Shown one piece after another: positions 56,325 through 64,000 of a DNA stretch of 64,000 bases (within the stretch, counting starts at the first letter, position 1; each line of letters begins with the position of its first letter). The stretch is from a virus. A program made the translations under genes and the position numbers. The stretch is taken from positions 37,395 through 101,394 of IMG/VR virus record IMGVR_UViG_3300028920_000050; one strand, given 5' to 3'. Below the pieces are notes generated by a model that searched no databases, was not told where the DNA came from, and saw nothing but the letters and a program-made list of their open reading frames with translations.

Positions 56325-58865
56325 TTAATACCCAAAATGCCTTAAAATGCCCTCATGTAGGCTACCAAGGATCTCATTTTTAGTCTTTTTTACCAGAAAA
56401 TCAAATGTCTCTGAAAACACTTCTTTAAAATAAGTATGATCTTTTACAAAGGTTCCCATTATAACTCTCATCTGCTCGCCTGTACTTTTAGCAGAATAAA
56501 ATCTTGTAGCTATTTTTTTAAGCTTAGGTGTCGGACGTAACTGCATTGTATCCTTAAGTTTTGTCTTGAATAACTTAACAGTCTCCTGTTTACCGGCAAG
56601 TTTAAGGTGATTACCTATACGTGCCACTCTTTGAATATTATCACCAACAGCATCAGCAATCTGATCAGAAAGTAAACCATAAACATCCTGCGGCTTAAAT
56701 CCTGGCTGAGCCAGCCAATACTCAATATTCTTTGTATAGATAATTATGTCTCCGGGTCCAGACAATATTGTCTGTGGCTTTCCTTTTACAAATACACGAT
56801 ACCTATATGTATGTCTACGCAGTTTAACCATCTGCTTAGACACTCTTCTCCGCCCTGCCGGTCCTGTACGTAGTACTGTCCTGCTATTCATCCACCCATC
56901 AATAGTATCTCCTGCTGGTGTTTTATTAGCACTGTCTGAAAGTACTGATGTAAAATCATTTACCATGTGCCTTGAAGCAAGTCCATGCTCATCAATTATT
57001 CCTCCGCTTTTTGATTTCTCAAGTATATATCTGTAAGCAATAAGCTTTCGCTTCCTGTCAAGTGTTATAGCATCCTTTACACCTAACAAACTCTCAATCT
57101 TAATAAGCTTATCTTTTATTGTAAGCTCAAGCTTCTCTGAAAGAGATTTAGACTCTATAAGCCTTCCCCTCTTATCTCGCTTGTCAAAAACATAATCACC
57201 GTACACAGCTACAAGTGTATGCCTGATCTTTTTTCTAAGCTCTCTTCGTTCCAGTTCTTCTGGTGTATATTCTGGAGGTCTAGTAGGTTCTACATCAGGT
57301 GCGCGTGGCACGTATGGTTTTTGTATTTCAATATTATTCTCTTCAATAATATCCCGCAAATCAATAGAGGATATAACACACCATCCGTTCTTGTGATCGC
57401 GGGGAGTATGCATCGGTAAATATATGTTTTTAAATAACTCAGCAGGTACTCCTGCTTCTATAATATCTTTAATGATCTGCTCTATTGTAAAAAATACTGG
57501 AAGCCTAAGCTCTCCTCCTCTCGGATTATTAAATGATTTTAATGTCCTATTCCTCCCTGGCTTTTCTTTATTATAAACTGCTGCTTCAGCTTCATATACA
57601 GAAGAGGGTATAGCTCCCGGATCATACATATCCTCTGTCGGTGTATCTTCATTGTATGATAAGAAAGGATGCCCTTCCTCACTTACAAAAAACTGACCAG
57701 AGTAAACATCACATATATCAAATGGCCTATTCTTGCTCTCAAGCCACTCAAAGTGAGCATCGTAACTCATATCATATTTCATTAAAAGAAAGGGGGAGTC
57801 TGTATTATGAAACCAGTTTCTGAACATGTTACTATTTATACCACCGCTACCCATCATGTCTATGAAGTTATTAAAAGTGGTATCACTCATAGGTTTACCT
57901 GTAGCGTAATTCTCTGGAACAACTACATCCTTAACACTGTGTATTGCTTCATCAGAGAAGTACTTGAAGTCCTCTGCATAAGCACGTTCTGTTACCTTAG
58001 ATATACTATCTCTTAATTCAGGATCAGTTCTGTCTAATATTAAATCAAGAACACTATTAAAAGCTTTTATAGTTCCCTTTCTTATTAAACCAGTAATACC
58101 ACTTGCAATAAACTGATTAAACCTAAGGAGCCTTCTCTGCCCCTCAGTGAGTTCAAGCTCCCGCCCGCCCTCAGTAAGTGTTCTTGTTGAATATCCTTCA
58201 TGCCCATTTATTATTTTATCTATACGATCTTTAATATCAGAATAACTCTCATCATTAACATAGTCTCCTACCTCAAGACCCCGCATAGCACTTTGTATAA
58301 AATCGTCACTTAATCCTGCGTCTCTCATTTCTTTATAGTACTCATTCTTTACATCACTTACATACTTACCTGTAATAAGAGACCATAACTGCTTTCTTGT
58401 TTTATTATTTAAAGGAAGATTTCTCGGCCTGTACTTTCTCTCATCAAGTTCATGATAGCTTGGTGCTGAAGTTGTTAATGCTAATTTTTGTCCAGCCATC
58501 CCCTTAGTTATAACAGGAACTCGTGGTATAGGTCTCTTAAGCTCCTGTCCAGATCCACTTCTGGATACTGTTTGCATCATGCTATTACCAAAGCCAATCT
58601 GCATAGTATCTTCAAAGTACTGCTGTTCTTTTTTAGTAGCCAATTCACCTGTGCGTGGCTTTACTCCCTCTGCACGAGCGAGTACCCACCTTTTAAACCT
58701 AGTTCTTTCTTGCGGTGAAGTTGAGTAACCTTGAGCGGCCAGATCTGCAAACTCTTCTACTAGATCTTTCCGTCTGTTTTTTAGATATTTTTTGACTTTA
58801 TTATTTACTGATCTTGATGTATTAAATACATCAATAAACTTGCTCAGATACTGATCTTGGCTCAT
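56325..58865 (-). CDS. Large head morphogenesis protein, MuF-like (846 aa)
   Basis: Position right after the portal fits a MuF (gp7-like) protein. Residues about 390-500 hold a MuF-like arrangement: KNRPFDICDVYSGQFFV, then FKNIYLPMHTPRDHKNGWC, the counterpart of the family's P-x-H-P-x-C end. About 330 further residues form a long C-terminal extension with basic helices. Domain boundaries are uncertain; no enzymatic motif was found in the extension. Confidence 0.65.
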   Translation of the reverse strand: MSQDQYLSKFIDVFNTSRSVNNKVKKYLKNRRKDLVEEFADLAAQGYSTSPQERTRFKRWVLARAEGVKPRTGELATKKEQQYFEDTMQIGFGNSMMQTVSRSGSGQELKRPIPRVPVITKGMAGQKLALTTSAPSYHELDERKYRPRNLPLNNKTRKQLWSLITGKYVSDVKNEYYKEMRDAGLSDDFIQSAMRGLEVGDYVNDESYSDIKDRIDKIINGHEGYSTRTLTEGGRELELTEGQRRLLRFNQFIASGITGLIRKGTIKAFNSVLDLILDRTDPELRDSISKVTERAYAEDFKYFSDEAIHSVKDVVVPENYATGKPMSDTTFNNFIDMMGSGGINSNMFRNWFHNTDSPFLLMKYDMSYDAHFEWLESKNRPFDICDVYSGQFFVSEEGHPFLSYNEDTPTEDMYDPGAIPSSVYEAEAAVYNKEKPGRNRTLKSFNNPRGGELRLPVFFTIEQIIKDIIEAGVPAELFKNIYLPMHTPRDHKNGWCVISSIDLRDIIEENNIEIQKPYVPRAPDVEPTRPPEYTPEELERRELRKKIRHTLVAVYGDYVFDKRDKRGRLIESKSLSEKLELTIKDKLIKIESLLGVKDAITLDRKRKLIAYRYILEKSKSGGIIDEHGLASRHMVNDFTSVLSDSANKTPAGDTIDGWMNSRTVLRTGPAGRRRVSKQMVKLRRHTYRYRVFVKGKPQTILSGPGDIIIYTKNIEYWLAQPGFKPQDVYGLLSDQIADAVGDNIQRVARIGNHLKLAGKQETVKLFKTKLKDTMQLRPTPKLKKIATRFYSAKSTGEQMRVIMGTFVKDHTYFKEVFSETFDFLVKKTKNEILGSLHEGILRHFGY

Positions 58866-58868
58866 TCA

Positions 58869-60740
58869 TTATTCTTCGTTAGCACCTAGTTTGGCATCTG
58901 CCTGTTTATCTACACCACCATCTTGTGATTGATTTGTAACCTGTGTAGCAGGAGTAGAACCTCCTCCACTAGAACCAGGAGGTACATTGTCAAACCCACC
59001 ATCCATAGGAGGCTCAAGTATAGCGTTCTTCTTAGAGTCATGCATAGCTTTACGAAGTTCATCACGTTCTATTTGAGCAAGATATCCATCAGGATCTGAT
59101 ACCTCAAGTTTCTTAAGAGCGTCACGATCAGTTATAAGAGACAAGTCTTTACGATCACGTATATTACCTATCTCTGTGTACTCATCTTTCGGAAGAGAAT
59201 AAGCAATACCAATATCCATGTCCTCAACCCAACGAGCATAGATACCTTCCTTCATAAACTTAAAGTAATCGAACACACCTGTTTCATTCTTTGTCTGAAC
59301 AATGTCCACCTTAAGTACAAGTGCAGCCATAAGCTTTGAGAACTTATCTACAGGAAATGCTTCAGGATCTTTTCGTGCCTTATCAAGGGCTTCCTTTAAA
59401 TCTTTAACTCCCAGGTCAGCTCCTATGTTATCTATGGTCTTGTCAACATGAATAAAAAGACCATTATACAGAAAGCCATAGCATATAATTATACGATTAA
59501 GTTTTTTAAATCCTTCTATATAATTATCCTTGCACATATCTGTGGCCCGAATAAGAGAATAATATTCTGTGTGAAGGGCGGAACCTGATGTATTTGAAAT
59601 GGCACTTTCAGTCCCACCAAGGGATCTTGCATGCACACCAGTAGCTTCATGCAGTGCCTGTTTTATTAATTCAAGAAACTTTGTAGCTGCCGGCAGATCA
59701 GTATCGAGAGTAACATGCTTCAGATCTGCACCTTTAGGAATAGCATAAGTTTTGTCTGGACCCACCACCATTGACTTAAGAGAAGCTCCTGTCAAAACTG
59801 TCATTGGTGAAGCGAAGTACCTTACAATACCACGTATATCGCGAACAATATCGTTGTAAATAAAATTAAGATTATATGATTTCTGAACGTCAGACTCTCC
59901 GAAGTCGCTGTTCTTTACCTCAGAGTTGACAATATGAGCAATAGGTATATAACCAAGATAGTTCGGAGCGGGGTATCCCATTACAAGTTTATCATCCTTG
60001 TAAACAGCTACTGTGGTTTTTGTCCACACTTCCCGCAACGTGAACGAATTACCATCATCAGTAACACCGTCCATGAATACTTCACACTTAACCATCTCCT
60101 TCCTTGGAGTGTAAGCATAGGTTGGGAATACACGCTTCTCATCAAGAACGAGTATCTCCATTTTAAGATTGGCAGGATCGAAACTATCAGTTAAAACATA
60201 AGCCCCTTCATCAACAACCTTGTCCTGGCTCTCATCGAGAACAAGATGAAGCTTCTCTATCTCTGATGTTTCCTGTGAGATAGCCGCTGTATCATCAGCA
60301 ACTCCTTCACTTTCAAACTTATTATCCTTGGTAACTTCTCTGCCTACAGTATCCACATAAGGGATCACTTTTATAAAGGCATCACCAGCTACCTTACCTG
60401 TACGGACGATCTCCTTAGCCTTCTTGTCACGGCCATTGAGTTCCCATACTTTGTTTACAAAATCTTGGAGGGTTTGGTTGTAAGGAATATAGGGCTTGAT
60501 GCCCTTGCCAACCATGAAGTGAACCAGAGCGTCAATGAACACTCTGTTATAATTGATGTCAGCCGTTATAAGTCTGCCGTCATTTTTGTCCTGCAAATTA
60601 TCGGCCTTCGTTCTATAGGCTATCCAGAACTTACGGTAGTTATTAACTCGCTCAGTGTGCTGCTTCTCAACATCAAGGTCTGTAACCTTAAACTGTAGAG
60701 CATACCTTTTATAGAACTCATTAGCTGTGTTAACTGCCAT
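58869..60740 (-). CDS. Portal protein (623 aa)
   Basis: SPP1-type portal: RLITADINYNRVFIDALVHF then MVGKGIKPYIPYNQTLQDFV near residue 65-95, and clip/stem helices around 300-350 (KSYNLNFIYNDIVRDIRGIV). Twelve copies form the DNA channel. The C-terminal 60 residues are Gly/Pro/Gln-rich and disordered. It abuts the head morphogenesis gene with a 3-base gap. Confidence 0.88.
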   Translation of the reverse strand: MAVNTANEFYKRYALQFKVTDLDVEKQHTERVNNYRKFWIAYRTKADNLQDKNDGRLITADINYNRVFIDALVHFMVGKGIKPYIPYNQTLQDFVNKVWELNGRDKKAKEIVRTGKVAGDAFIKVIPYVDTVGREVTKDNKFESEGVADDTAAISQETSEIEKLHLVLDESQDKVVDEGAYVLTDSFDPANLKMEILVLDEKRVFPTYAYTPRKEMVKCEVFMDGVTDDGNSFTLREVWTKTTVAVYKDDKLVMGYPAPNYLGYIPIAHIVNSEVKNSDFGESDVQKSYNLNFIYNDIVRDIRGIVRYFASPMTVLTGASLKSMVVGPDKTYAIPKGADLKHVTLDTDLPAATKFLELIKQALHEATGVHARSLGGTESAISNTSGSALHTEYYSLIRATDMCKDNYIEGFKKLNRIIICYGFLYNGLFIHVDKTIDNIGADLGVKDLKEALDKARKDPEAFPVDKFSKLMAALVLKVDIVQTKNETGVFDYFKFMKEGIYARWVEDMDIGIAYSLPKDEYTEIGNIRDRKDLSLITDRDALKKLEVSDPDGYLAQIERDELRKAMHDSKKNAILEPPMDGGFDNVPPGSSGGGSTPATQVTNQSQDGGVDKQADAKLGANEE

Positions 60741-61191
60741 TCCCTCCTCCCTTTTTTCCGCCTAAAAGGGTCTCAAGGATGGTTTGTCCTGGCCCAGGGG
60801 TATCACCCCCTTCTCTTTTAATAGTAACAACTTCTTTATTTGTAGACAAGTCCTTGATCACCTTAGCCAGTTTAAATATATTCTCTGCCTGTTGTGTGAC
60901 ATTTTTATCATGAGATCCACCAGATAGTTCTTCAAAGGTAGTGCCCCGCATGTACCTTTCCATTTCTTTCTGCATAATAGCAAGTAAAGCAGGGGCTAGG
61001 TCTTTTACCTTCTCAATGGCGGGACCATTAGCTAATTGACACTTTTGCCCTGACTTCTTAAGTGAACACTGCTCATTATAATCACAGTTATCACATACAA
61101 GTGCATTGTCAATATAAACAGCAACTTTATTGCTGCCATTATCAACAACTACTTGCTTGCCGGCATTTTCTTTCTTCTTGCCTTTAGCCAT
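60730..61191 (-). CDS. Cys-cluster protein upstream of the portal (153 aa)
   Basis: A C-x2-C-x5-C-x7-C cluster (VCDNCDYNEQCSLKKSGQKC) near residue 33 suggests a zinc or Fe-S site. A helical region (APALLAIMQKEMERYMRG) and a Gly-rich tail follow. Its place before the portal makes a small-terminase role thinkable but unsupported. The start ATG directly follows a palindrome and has no purine-rich ribosome site. Confidence 0.7.
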   Translation of the reverse strand: MAKGKKKENAGKQVVVDNGSNKVAVYIDNALVCDNCDYNEQCSLKKSGQKCQLANGPAIEKVKDLAPALLAIMQKEMERYMRGTTFEELSGGSHDKNVTQQAENIFKLAKVIKDLSTNKEVVTIKREGGDTPGPGQTILETLLGGKKGGGNGS

Positions 61192-61193
61192 AA

Positions 61194-61207
61194 TGTAAGA
61201 TATTACA
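61194..61207. repeat. Palindrome variant TGTAAGATATTACA at a start codon
   Basis: Lies between the upstream stop (TCTAA) and an ATG only two bases after it, replacing the normal ribosome site. Confidence 0.8.
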
Positions 61208-61208
61208 T

Positions 61209-61517
61209 TTAGACTTTCGATAAAGTAAAAACCGTAACGCTTACTTCCTTCTGCTGGATCTGCTTTGTCTTGTAACCAAGATCGATTCCTACACGATAGT
61301 TGTCTGCGAAAATTAATCTTTTTACTTCAATGATTGTCTTGACTGCTTGTGACACTGGCAAAACACCGATTGCATGGAGTTCTACCTTCTTTACATCCTG
61401 GGTATAAAGATGACGTATCCCGGAGGCCGCCTTCTTATGAGAAGTACCCTTGGCTATAAAATAAACAGCTACACCATCAACTATTTTTACGTCTTGCTTT
61501 TGCTTCGTTTCTTCCAC
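61209..61517 (-). CDS. Unknown small protein (102 aa)
   Basis: GTG start with AGAGGAT upstream, overlapping the resolvase gene by 31 bases. Alpha-beta pattern (KIVDGVAVYFIAKG, then VSVTVFTLSKV). No family recognised. Confidence 0.65.
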   Translation of the reverse strand: MEETKQKQDVKIVDGVAVYFIAKGTSHKKAASGIRHLYTQDVKKVELHAIGVLPVSQAVKTIIEVKRLIFADNYRVGIDLGYKTKQIQQKEVSVTVFTLSKV

Positions 61518-62086
61518 TCGTTATCCTCTTTTTTAATTAATGCCTCAATCACTTCACGCTGATACGTAAAGTGCTTACTTTTTACATTGTTTCTTATATT
61601 ATAATACAATAAGGCTATATTTGCAAGGATAAAAGCATCTGCTTCATCGTCATTATTGATGTCTAAACAGTATTTTTTATAGATCTCCCGGATTATTATG
61701 GTTTTCGCCTCTTTTCCCTTGGCTTTTTTCATGAGTTGAGGACCAAGTATAAACTTCTTGAGCTGGATCGGAACAGGCTCTATAATAACAGAAGGAGTAA
61801 ACGAATATATCTTAAATCGTATATGACTACCAATTTCCACAAGCTGAGCAAGCTTACCCTTAGATGCAAAAGAATAAGCCTCAATAGCCGTACACATAAT
61901 AATATTTTTACCAAGAGCAGCTAATACTTCTTTGCCTACATTCTTTATACGTAGCATCCTTCCACTAACATCATTACCTATATTCTCTGACGTTATATGT
62001 GTTATAATACAAACTTTCCCCTTCTCGTTAATGACACAGACACCTGTACTAGTAAGAGATATATCAAGTCCTAAAAAGTATTTCAT
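61487..62086 (-). CDS. RuvC-like Holliday junction resolvase (199 aa)
   Basis: RNase H-fold nuclease: D8 in LGLDISLTSTG, E69 in AIEAYSFASKG and the closing DDEADAF (D147, E148, D150) give the four acidic residues of RuvC-type enzymes. Phage copies resolve branched replication intermediates before packaging. SD GGAG; start shown by good spacing. The length is typical. Confidence 0.85.
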   Translation of the reverse strand: MKYFLGLDISLTSTGVCVINEKGKVCIITHITSENIGNDVSGRMLRIKNVGKEVLAALGKNIIMCTAIEAYSFASKGKLAQLVEIGSHIRFKIYSFTPSVIIEPVPIQLKKFILGPQLMKKAKGKEAKTIIIREIYKKYCLDINNDDEADAFILANIALLYYNIRNNVKSKHFTYQREVIEALIKKEDNEWKKRSKSKT

Positions 62087-62110
62087 CAGTTACTCCACTT
62101 ATTTCTATCT

Positions 62111-62245
62111 TCATTTCTTCCTCCTTTTTCTGCGTATTAAAATAATAACTACAGCCCAAAAACCCCCACCTATAATAGTAAGGCCCAAACTATAAATTAT
62201 AAAAAAAGATATTACACTAAGAGAATATTCTCCATCTGGTATCAT
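62111..62245 (-). CDS. Single-pass membrane peptide (44 aa)
   Basis: One long membrane helix or hairpin (VISFFIIYSLGLTIIGGGFW then AVVIILI) with a basic end RRKRRKK. Overlaps the upstream stop by four bases. Holin-like in size but unproven. Confidence 0.65.
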   Translation of the reverse strand: MIPDGEYSLSVISFFIIYSLGLTIIGGGFWAVVIILIRRKRRKK

Positions 62246-62535
62246 ATTTTTTTCCTAACTTTACCTCTAAAATAAAACCCGCAAGCAATCAAAAGAACAT
62301 TCTTAAAAATATCCCTGAAACCTTCCGGGTGTATTACAGTTAAAAGACACAGAGTAAATATCATCATGATCCATGTAATATCTACTATAGTCTCTGTATC
62401 AAAAACTTCCCTTACTATTAAAGTAATTATCTTATGAAAAAACTTACCCGTCCTCTCTGTTAATCTTCTTCGTCTGTTCCGGGGTCGCTTTGACAATAAG
62501 TTTCTCTTTCGCTTTACCTTTGAGGTCTGTTTCAA
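62242..62535 (-). CDS. Basic membrane protein with TTG start (97 aa)
   Basis: TTG start with an excellent GGGGAGGT ribosome site, although it overlaps the upstream gene by 92 bases. N-terminal NLLSKRPRNRRRRLTERTG is very basic; two membrane segments follow (VDITWIMMIFTLCLLTVI and NVLLIACGFYF). Holin-like topology, function unknown. Confidence 0.6.
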   Translation of the reverse strand: MKQTSKVKRKRNLLSKRPRNRRRRLTERTGKFFHKIITLIVREVFDTETIVDITWIMMIFTLCLLTVIHPEGFRDIFKNVLLIACGFYFRGKVRKKI

Positions 62536-62863
62536 TTATAACTACCTCCCCACTTATTCTCACAACCTTCATTATCTTTCCGGTTTTATCCGTATAAAAA
62601 GGTGTGGTGACAGGTCGCCCGAAAAGACCACAATCATTCAAGGCAGCGATCTCAAGCCACCCCTCTTTGGCATTTGCCTTTATGACATTACGAGCAAACC
62701 TTGCATTAAAAAAAGGAAGCCCAATGGGGTCATCAGGCTTCCTGTCCATAAAACTACACAGCTCTAACTGTTTGTAGTTCTCACGATTAACGTACAGTTC
62801 TACAAGTTCACTTGCTTTGTATTCCTGCATATTGTTACTATTGGCTTTGTTAGCTTGATCCAT
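62444..62863 (-). CDS. Unknown protein (139 aa)
   Basis: Begins with MDQANKANSNNMQEYKA and has a beta-rich middle (EIAALNDCGLFGRPVTTPFY, then IMKVVRISGEVVIIETDL), possibly a small SH3- or OB-like barrel. No family recognised. Its 3' end overlaps the basic membrane gene. Confidence 0.7.
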   Translation of the reverse strand: MDQANKANSNNMQEYKASELVELYVNRENYKQLELCSFMDRKPDDPIGLPFFNARFARNVIKANAKEGWLEIAALNDCGLFGRPVTTPFYTDKTGKIMKVVRISGEVVIIETDLKGKAKEKLIVKATPEQTKKINREDG

Positions 62864-62877
62864 AAAATTATCCTTTA

Positions 62878-63012
62878 TTATAGTTTATATTTAAGTAGTC
62901 CCCACACGACCATCAGTATAAGCAAAACAGTAATGACTACAACTGAGCCAAAAACTATCTTACCTAACGGAGTGAACATGTGGTCGAACCATTTACGTAT
63001 CCTTCTTAACAT
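62878..63012 (-). CDS. Single-pass membrane peptide (44 aa)
   Basis: Basic N-terminus MLRRIRKWFDH then a membrane helix (IVFGSVVVITVLLILMVVWG). SD GGAGGG. One of a group of tiny membrane proteins at this end. Confidence 0.65.
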   Translation of the reverse strand: MLRRIRKWFDHMFTPLGKIVFGSVVVITVLLILMVVWGLLKYKL

Positions 63013-63027
63013 TATTCCCTCCCGGTT

Positions 63028-63204
63028 TTATTTTTCTACTAAGAAATACTTTCCGTCTTTATGCATGTGAGTACAATTACAATAACACCCCATTTTAAGA
63101 TAAAATATAATAGAGTCTAGGTTCCCATCAGAAAACGGATAACCATTTTCCTTCATGTGCTGTGCCACACACTCCTTTAGTGTCTTACCTTTATATACTT
63201 TCAT
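63028..63204 (-). CDS. Small Cys-rich protein (58 aa)
   Basis: KMGCYCNCTHMH near residue 38 is a compact Cys/His metal-site candidate. The ATG directly follows a palindrome, as in the 61191 gene, without a ribosome site. Function unknown. Confidence 0.6.
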   Translation of the reverse strand: MKVYKGKTLKECVAQHMKENGYPFSDGNLDSIIFYLKMGCYCNCTHMHKDGKYFLVEK

Positions 63205-63206
63205 AA

Positions 63207-63220
63207 TGTAAGATCTTACA
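63207..63220. repeat. TGTAAGATCTTACA palindrome at a start codon
   Basis: Perfect 14-base palindrome between the stop of the 190-residue gene and an ATG two bases downstream on the minus strand. Confidence 0.85.
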
Positions 63221-63222
63221 AT

Positions 63223-63795
63223 TTAATAAGTAGAGTGCTTACGCATACTGTGCTTCTCATAACCTTGACGGCGGGTTATCTCACGTGACAGGGCATCTAC
63301 TTTTTTCAGAACACCCGCACATATAGATCTAAGAAGATGTGCTTTAGTGTGCGCCTTACCTTTCTCCAGAAGCGCCCTGGTCGTTTCCCGATGGGTCTTG
63401 GCCGCGGCATCCCGATCTTCCCTGGATGTAAGACCTTGTATAATGTCCTCAATAAGAATGACGGAAAAGGTATGATCGTAAATAATTTCATTATTTACCT
63501 CCTCTATTTCAGCTATTGCCAACTCATAAGCAAGCCAGCTATAATACTCAACAAACTCAGCATACTTCTTTCCAAGTGCCGGCCCCTCAAGCCTAGTTAT
63601 ATCCCCTAACTTAAGGTCCACCTTAGTAGGTGGCTTGGGTACAGCAATATGACTCTTAGCAATATCAGCCTGTGCCTGCTTGGTGTCCCCGAACTTTTTA
63701 AGCTTGGAAACTACCTCCTTCTTTGTAAGGATCTCTTTTGACTTCTTAAGATCCCCCAGTGCTTGCAACCTTGTTTCAGACGTTTTTGTTGGCAT
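63223..63795 (-). CDS. Unknown helical protein (190 aa)
   Basis: Basic helical ends and a hydrophobic middle (YAEFVEYYSWLAYELAIAEI near residue 78). The overall look is of a small oligomeric DNA-associated or terminase-small-type protein, but no motif decides. Starts within the preceding membrane gene with AGGAG. Confidence 0.65.
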   Translation of the reverse strand: MPTKTSETRLQALGDLKKSKEILTKKEVVSKLKKFGDTKQAQADIAKSHIAVPKPPTKVDLKLGDITRLEGPALGKKYAEFVEYYSWLAYELAIAEIEEVNNEIIYDHTFSVILIEDIIQGLTSREDRDAAAKTHRETTRALLEKGKAHTKAHLLRSICAGVLKKVDALSREITRRQGYEKHSMRKHSTY

Positions 63796-63943
63796 CGTTT
63801 TGTTCTCCTGTAATTACTTTTACTATCTTCCAAAGAGTAGGACCGAATATAAATAAAAATAATAAATATAGTCCTCCGCTAAACAGTAACACTAAAATCA
63901 TATCAATATAATCACGAATAAATAGTCTTAATTCTAATGACAT
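63776..63943 (-). CDS. Membrane peptide (55 aa)
   Basis: A hydrophobic stretch (MILVLLFSGGLYLLFLFIFG), one or two passes, after a short charged N-terminus. SD GAGGAAG. Overlaps the 190-residue gene by 20 bases. Confidence 0.65.
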   Translation of the reverse strand: MSLELRLFIRDYIDMILVLLFSGGLYLLFLFIFGPTLWKIVKVITGEQNDANKNV

Positions 63944-64000
63944 TTCTTCCTCTTTATTTTATACTTTTTAATAAAATAAACTATAATAACAACCACCATC
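63934..64000 (-). CDS. Possible membrane peptide cut by the window edge
   Basis: A short open frame ends in VVVIIVYFIKKYKIKRKKCH and overlaps the next start. It may begin at an ATG at 63999 or further right. Similar in style to the other tiny membrane genes. Confidence 0.35.
   Translation of the reverse strand, partial: MVVVIIVYFIKKYKIKRKKCH

Noticed and set aside
1-64000. tRNA genes, CRISPR arrays, insertion sequences, integrase or attachment sites
   Set aside because: No tRNA-like cloverleaf with T-loop, no regularly spaced direct repeats, no transposase or recombinase ORF was found by reading both strands.

Overview
The window is part of the genome of a contractile-tailed (myovirus-type) double-stranded DNA phage. 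Every convincing gene lies on the minus strand, so transcription runs from high to low coordinates. The set contains a portal, an N4-gp56-like capsid protein, sheath, tube, tape measure, gp25/gpJ/gpI/gp5-type baseplate genes, beta-helix spikes and a terminase large subunit. A GH108-type endolysin and LPS-style glycosyltransferases suggest a Gram-negative host, but this is inference. No integrase, ribosomal gene, tRNA or CRISPR array was seen. Genes are packed with ATGA/TAATG overlaps and AGGAG-type ribosome sites. Two long non-coding stretches (3207-3993 and 4891-5873) and one shorter one (1814-2291) stand out.

Layout in transcription order. 64000-61.5 kb: tiny membrane and Cys-rich proteins, a helical protein and a RuvC-like resolvase. 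61.5-54.4 kb: portal, a large MuF-like head protein, scaffold and major capsid protein; the scaffold-capsid pair has its own promoter and a terminator. 54.3-49.4 kb: neck/completion genes with an inserted GT9 glycosyltransferase. 49.4-42.8 kb: sheath, tube, a zinc-knuckle protein with a probable programmed -1 frameshift, tape measure. 42.7-30.4 kb: baseplate and spike. 30.3-17.7 kb: fibres and spikes interrupted by a lysis region (patatin-like phospholipase, coiled-coil membrane protein, muramidase). 17.7-15 kb: zinc ribbon, two very basic proteins, terminase large subunit. 15-9.9 kb: secreted SH3 protein and a sugar/methyl-transfer island (methyltransferases, radical SAM, paired glycosyltransferases). 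9.8-5.9 kb: a separately promoted and terminated operon of small, very basic, membrane-segment proteins, most sharing an N-terminal motif of the form T-K-x-x-x-G-x-x-Y-x-L-x4-R-W-E-R. 5.9-0 kb: regulatory DNA, a Lys-rich 298-residue protein with its own promoter, Cys-rich small proteins, a cupin, and a gene cut by the window edge.

Two features look most novel. The first is the RWER-motif family: six clear members and one weak one, with the same short N-terminal module in front of unrelated basic, hydrophobic bodies. They could be capsid-packaged or ejected proteins, or membrane-targeted proteins; this is inference. The second is a dispersed palindrome, TGTAAGATCTTACA, with about 20 full or variant copies. 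It is densest around the 298-residue gene, where centre-to-centre spacings are near whole helical turns (22, 32, 43 and 95 bp) and copies overlap or flank sigma70-like promoters. Elsewhere it sits directly after stop codons between structural genes. A phage-encoded site-specific DNA-binding regulator is the simplest explanation.

Several long hairpins at the left end have mismatches that become G-U pairs only in minus-strand RNA. This supports selection for RNA structure (terminators, attenuators or leaders) on the transcribed strand.
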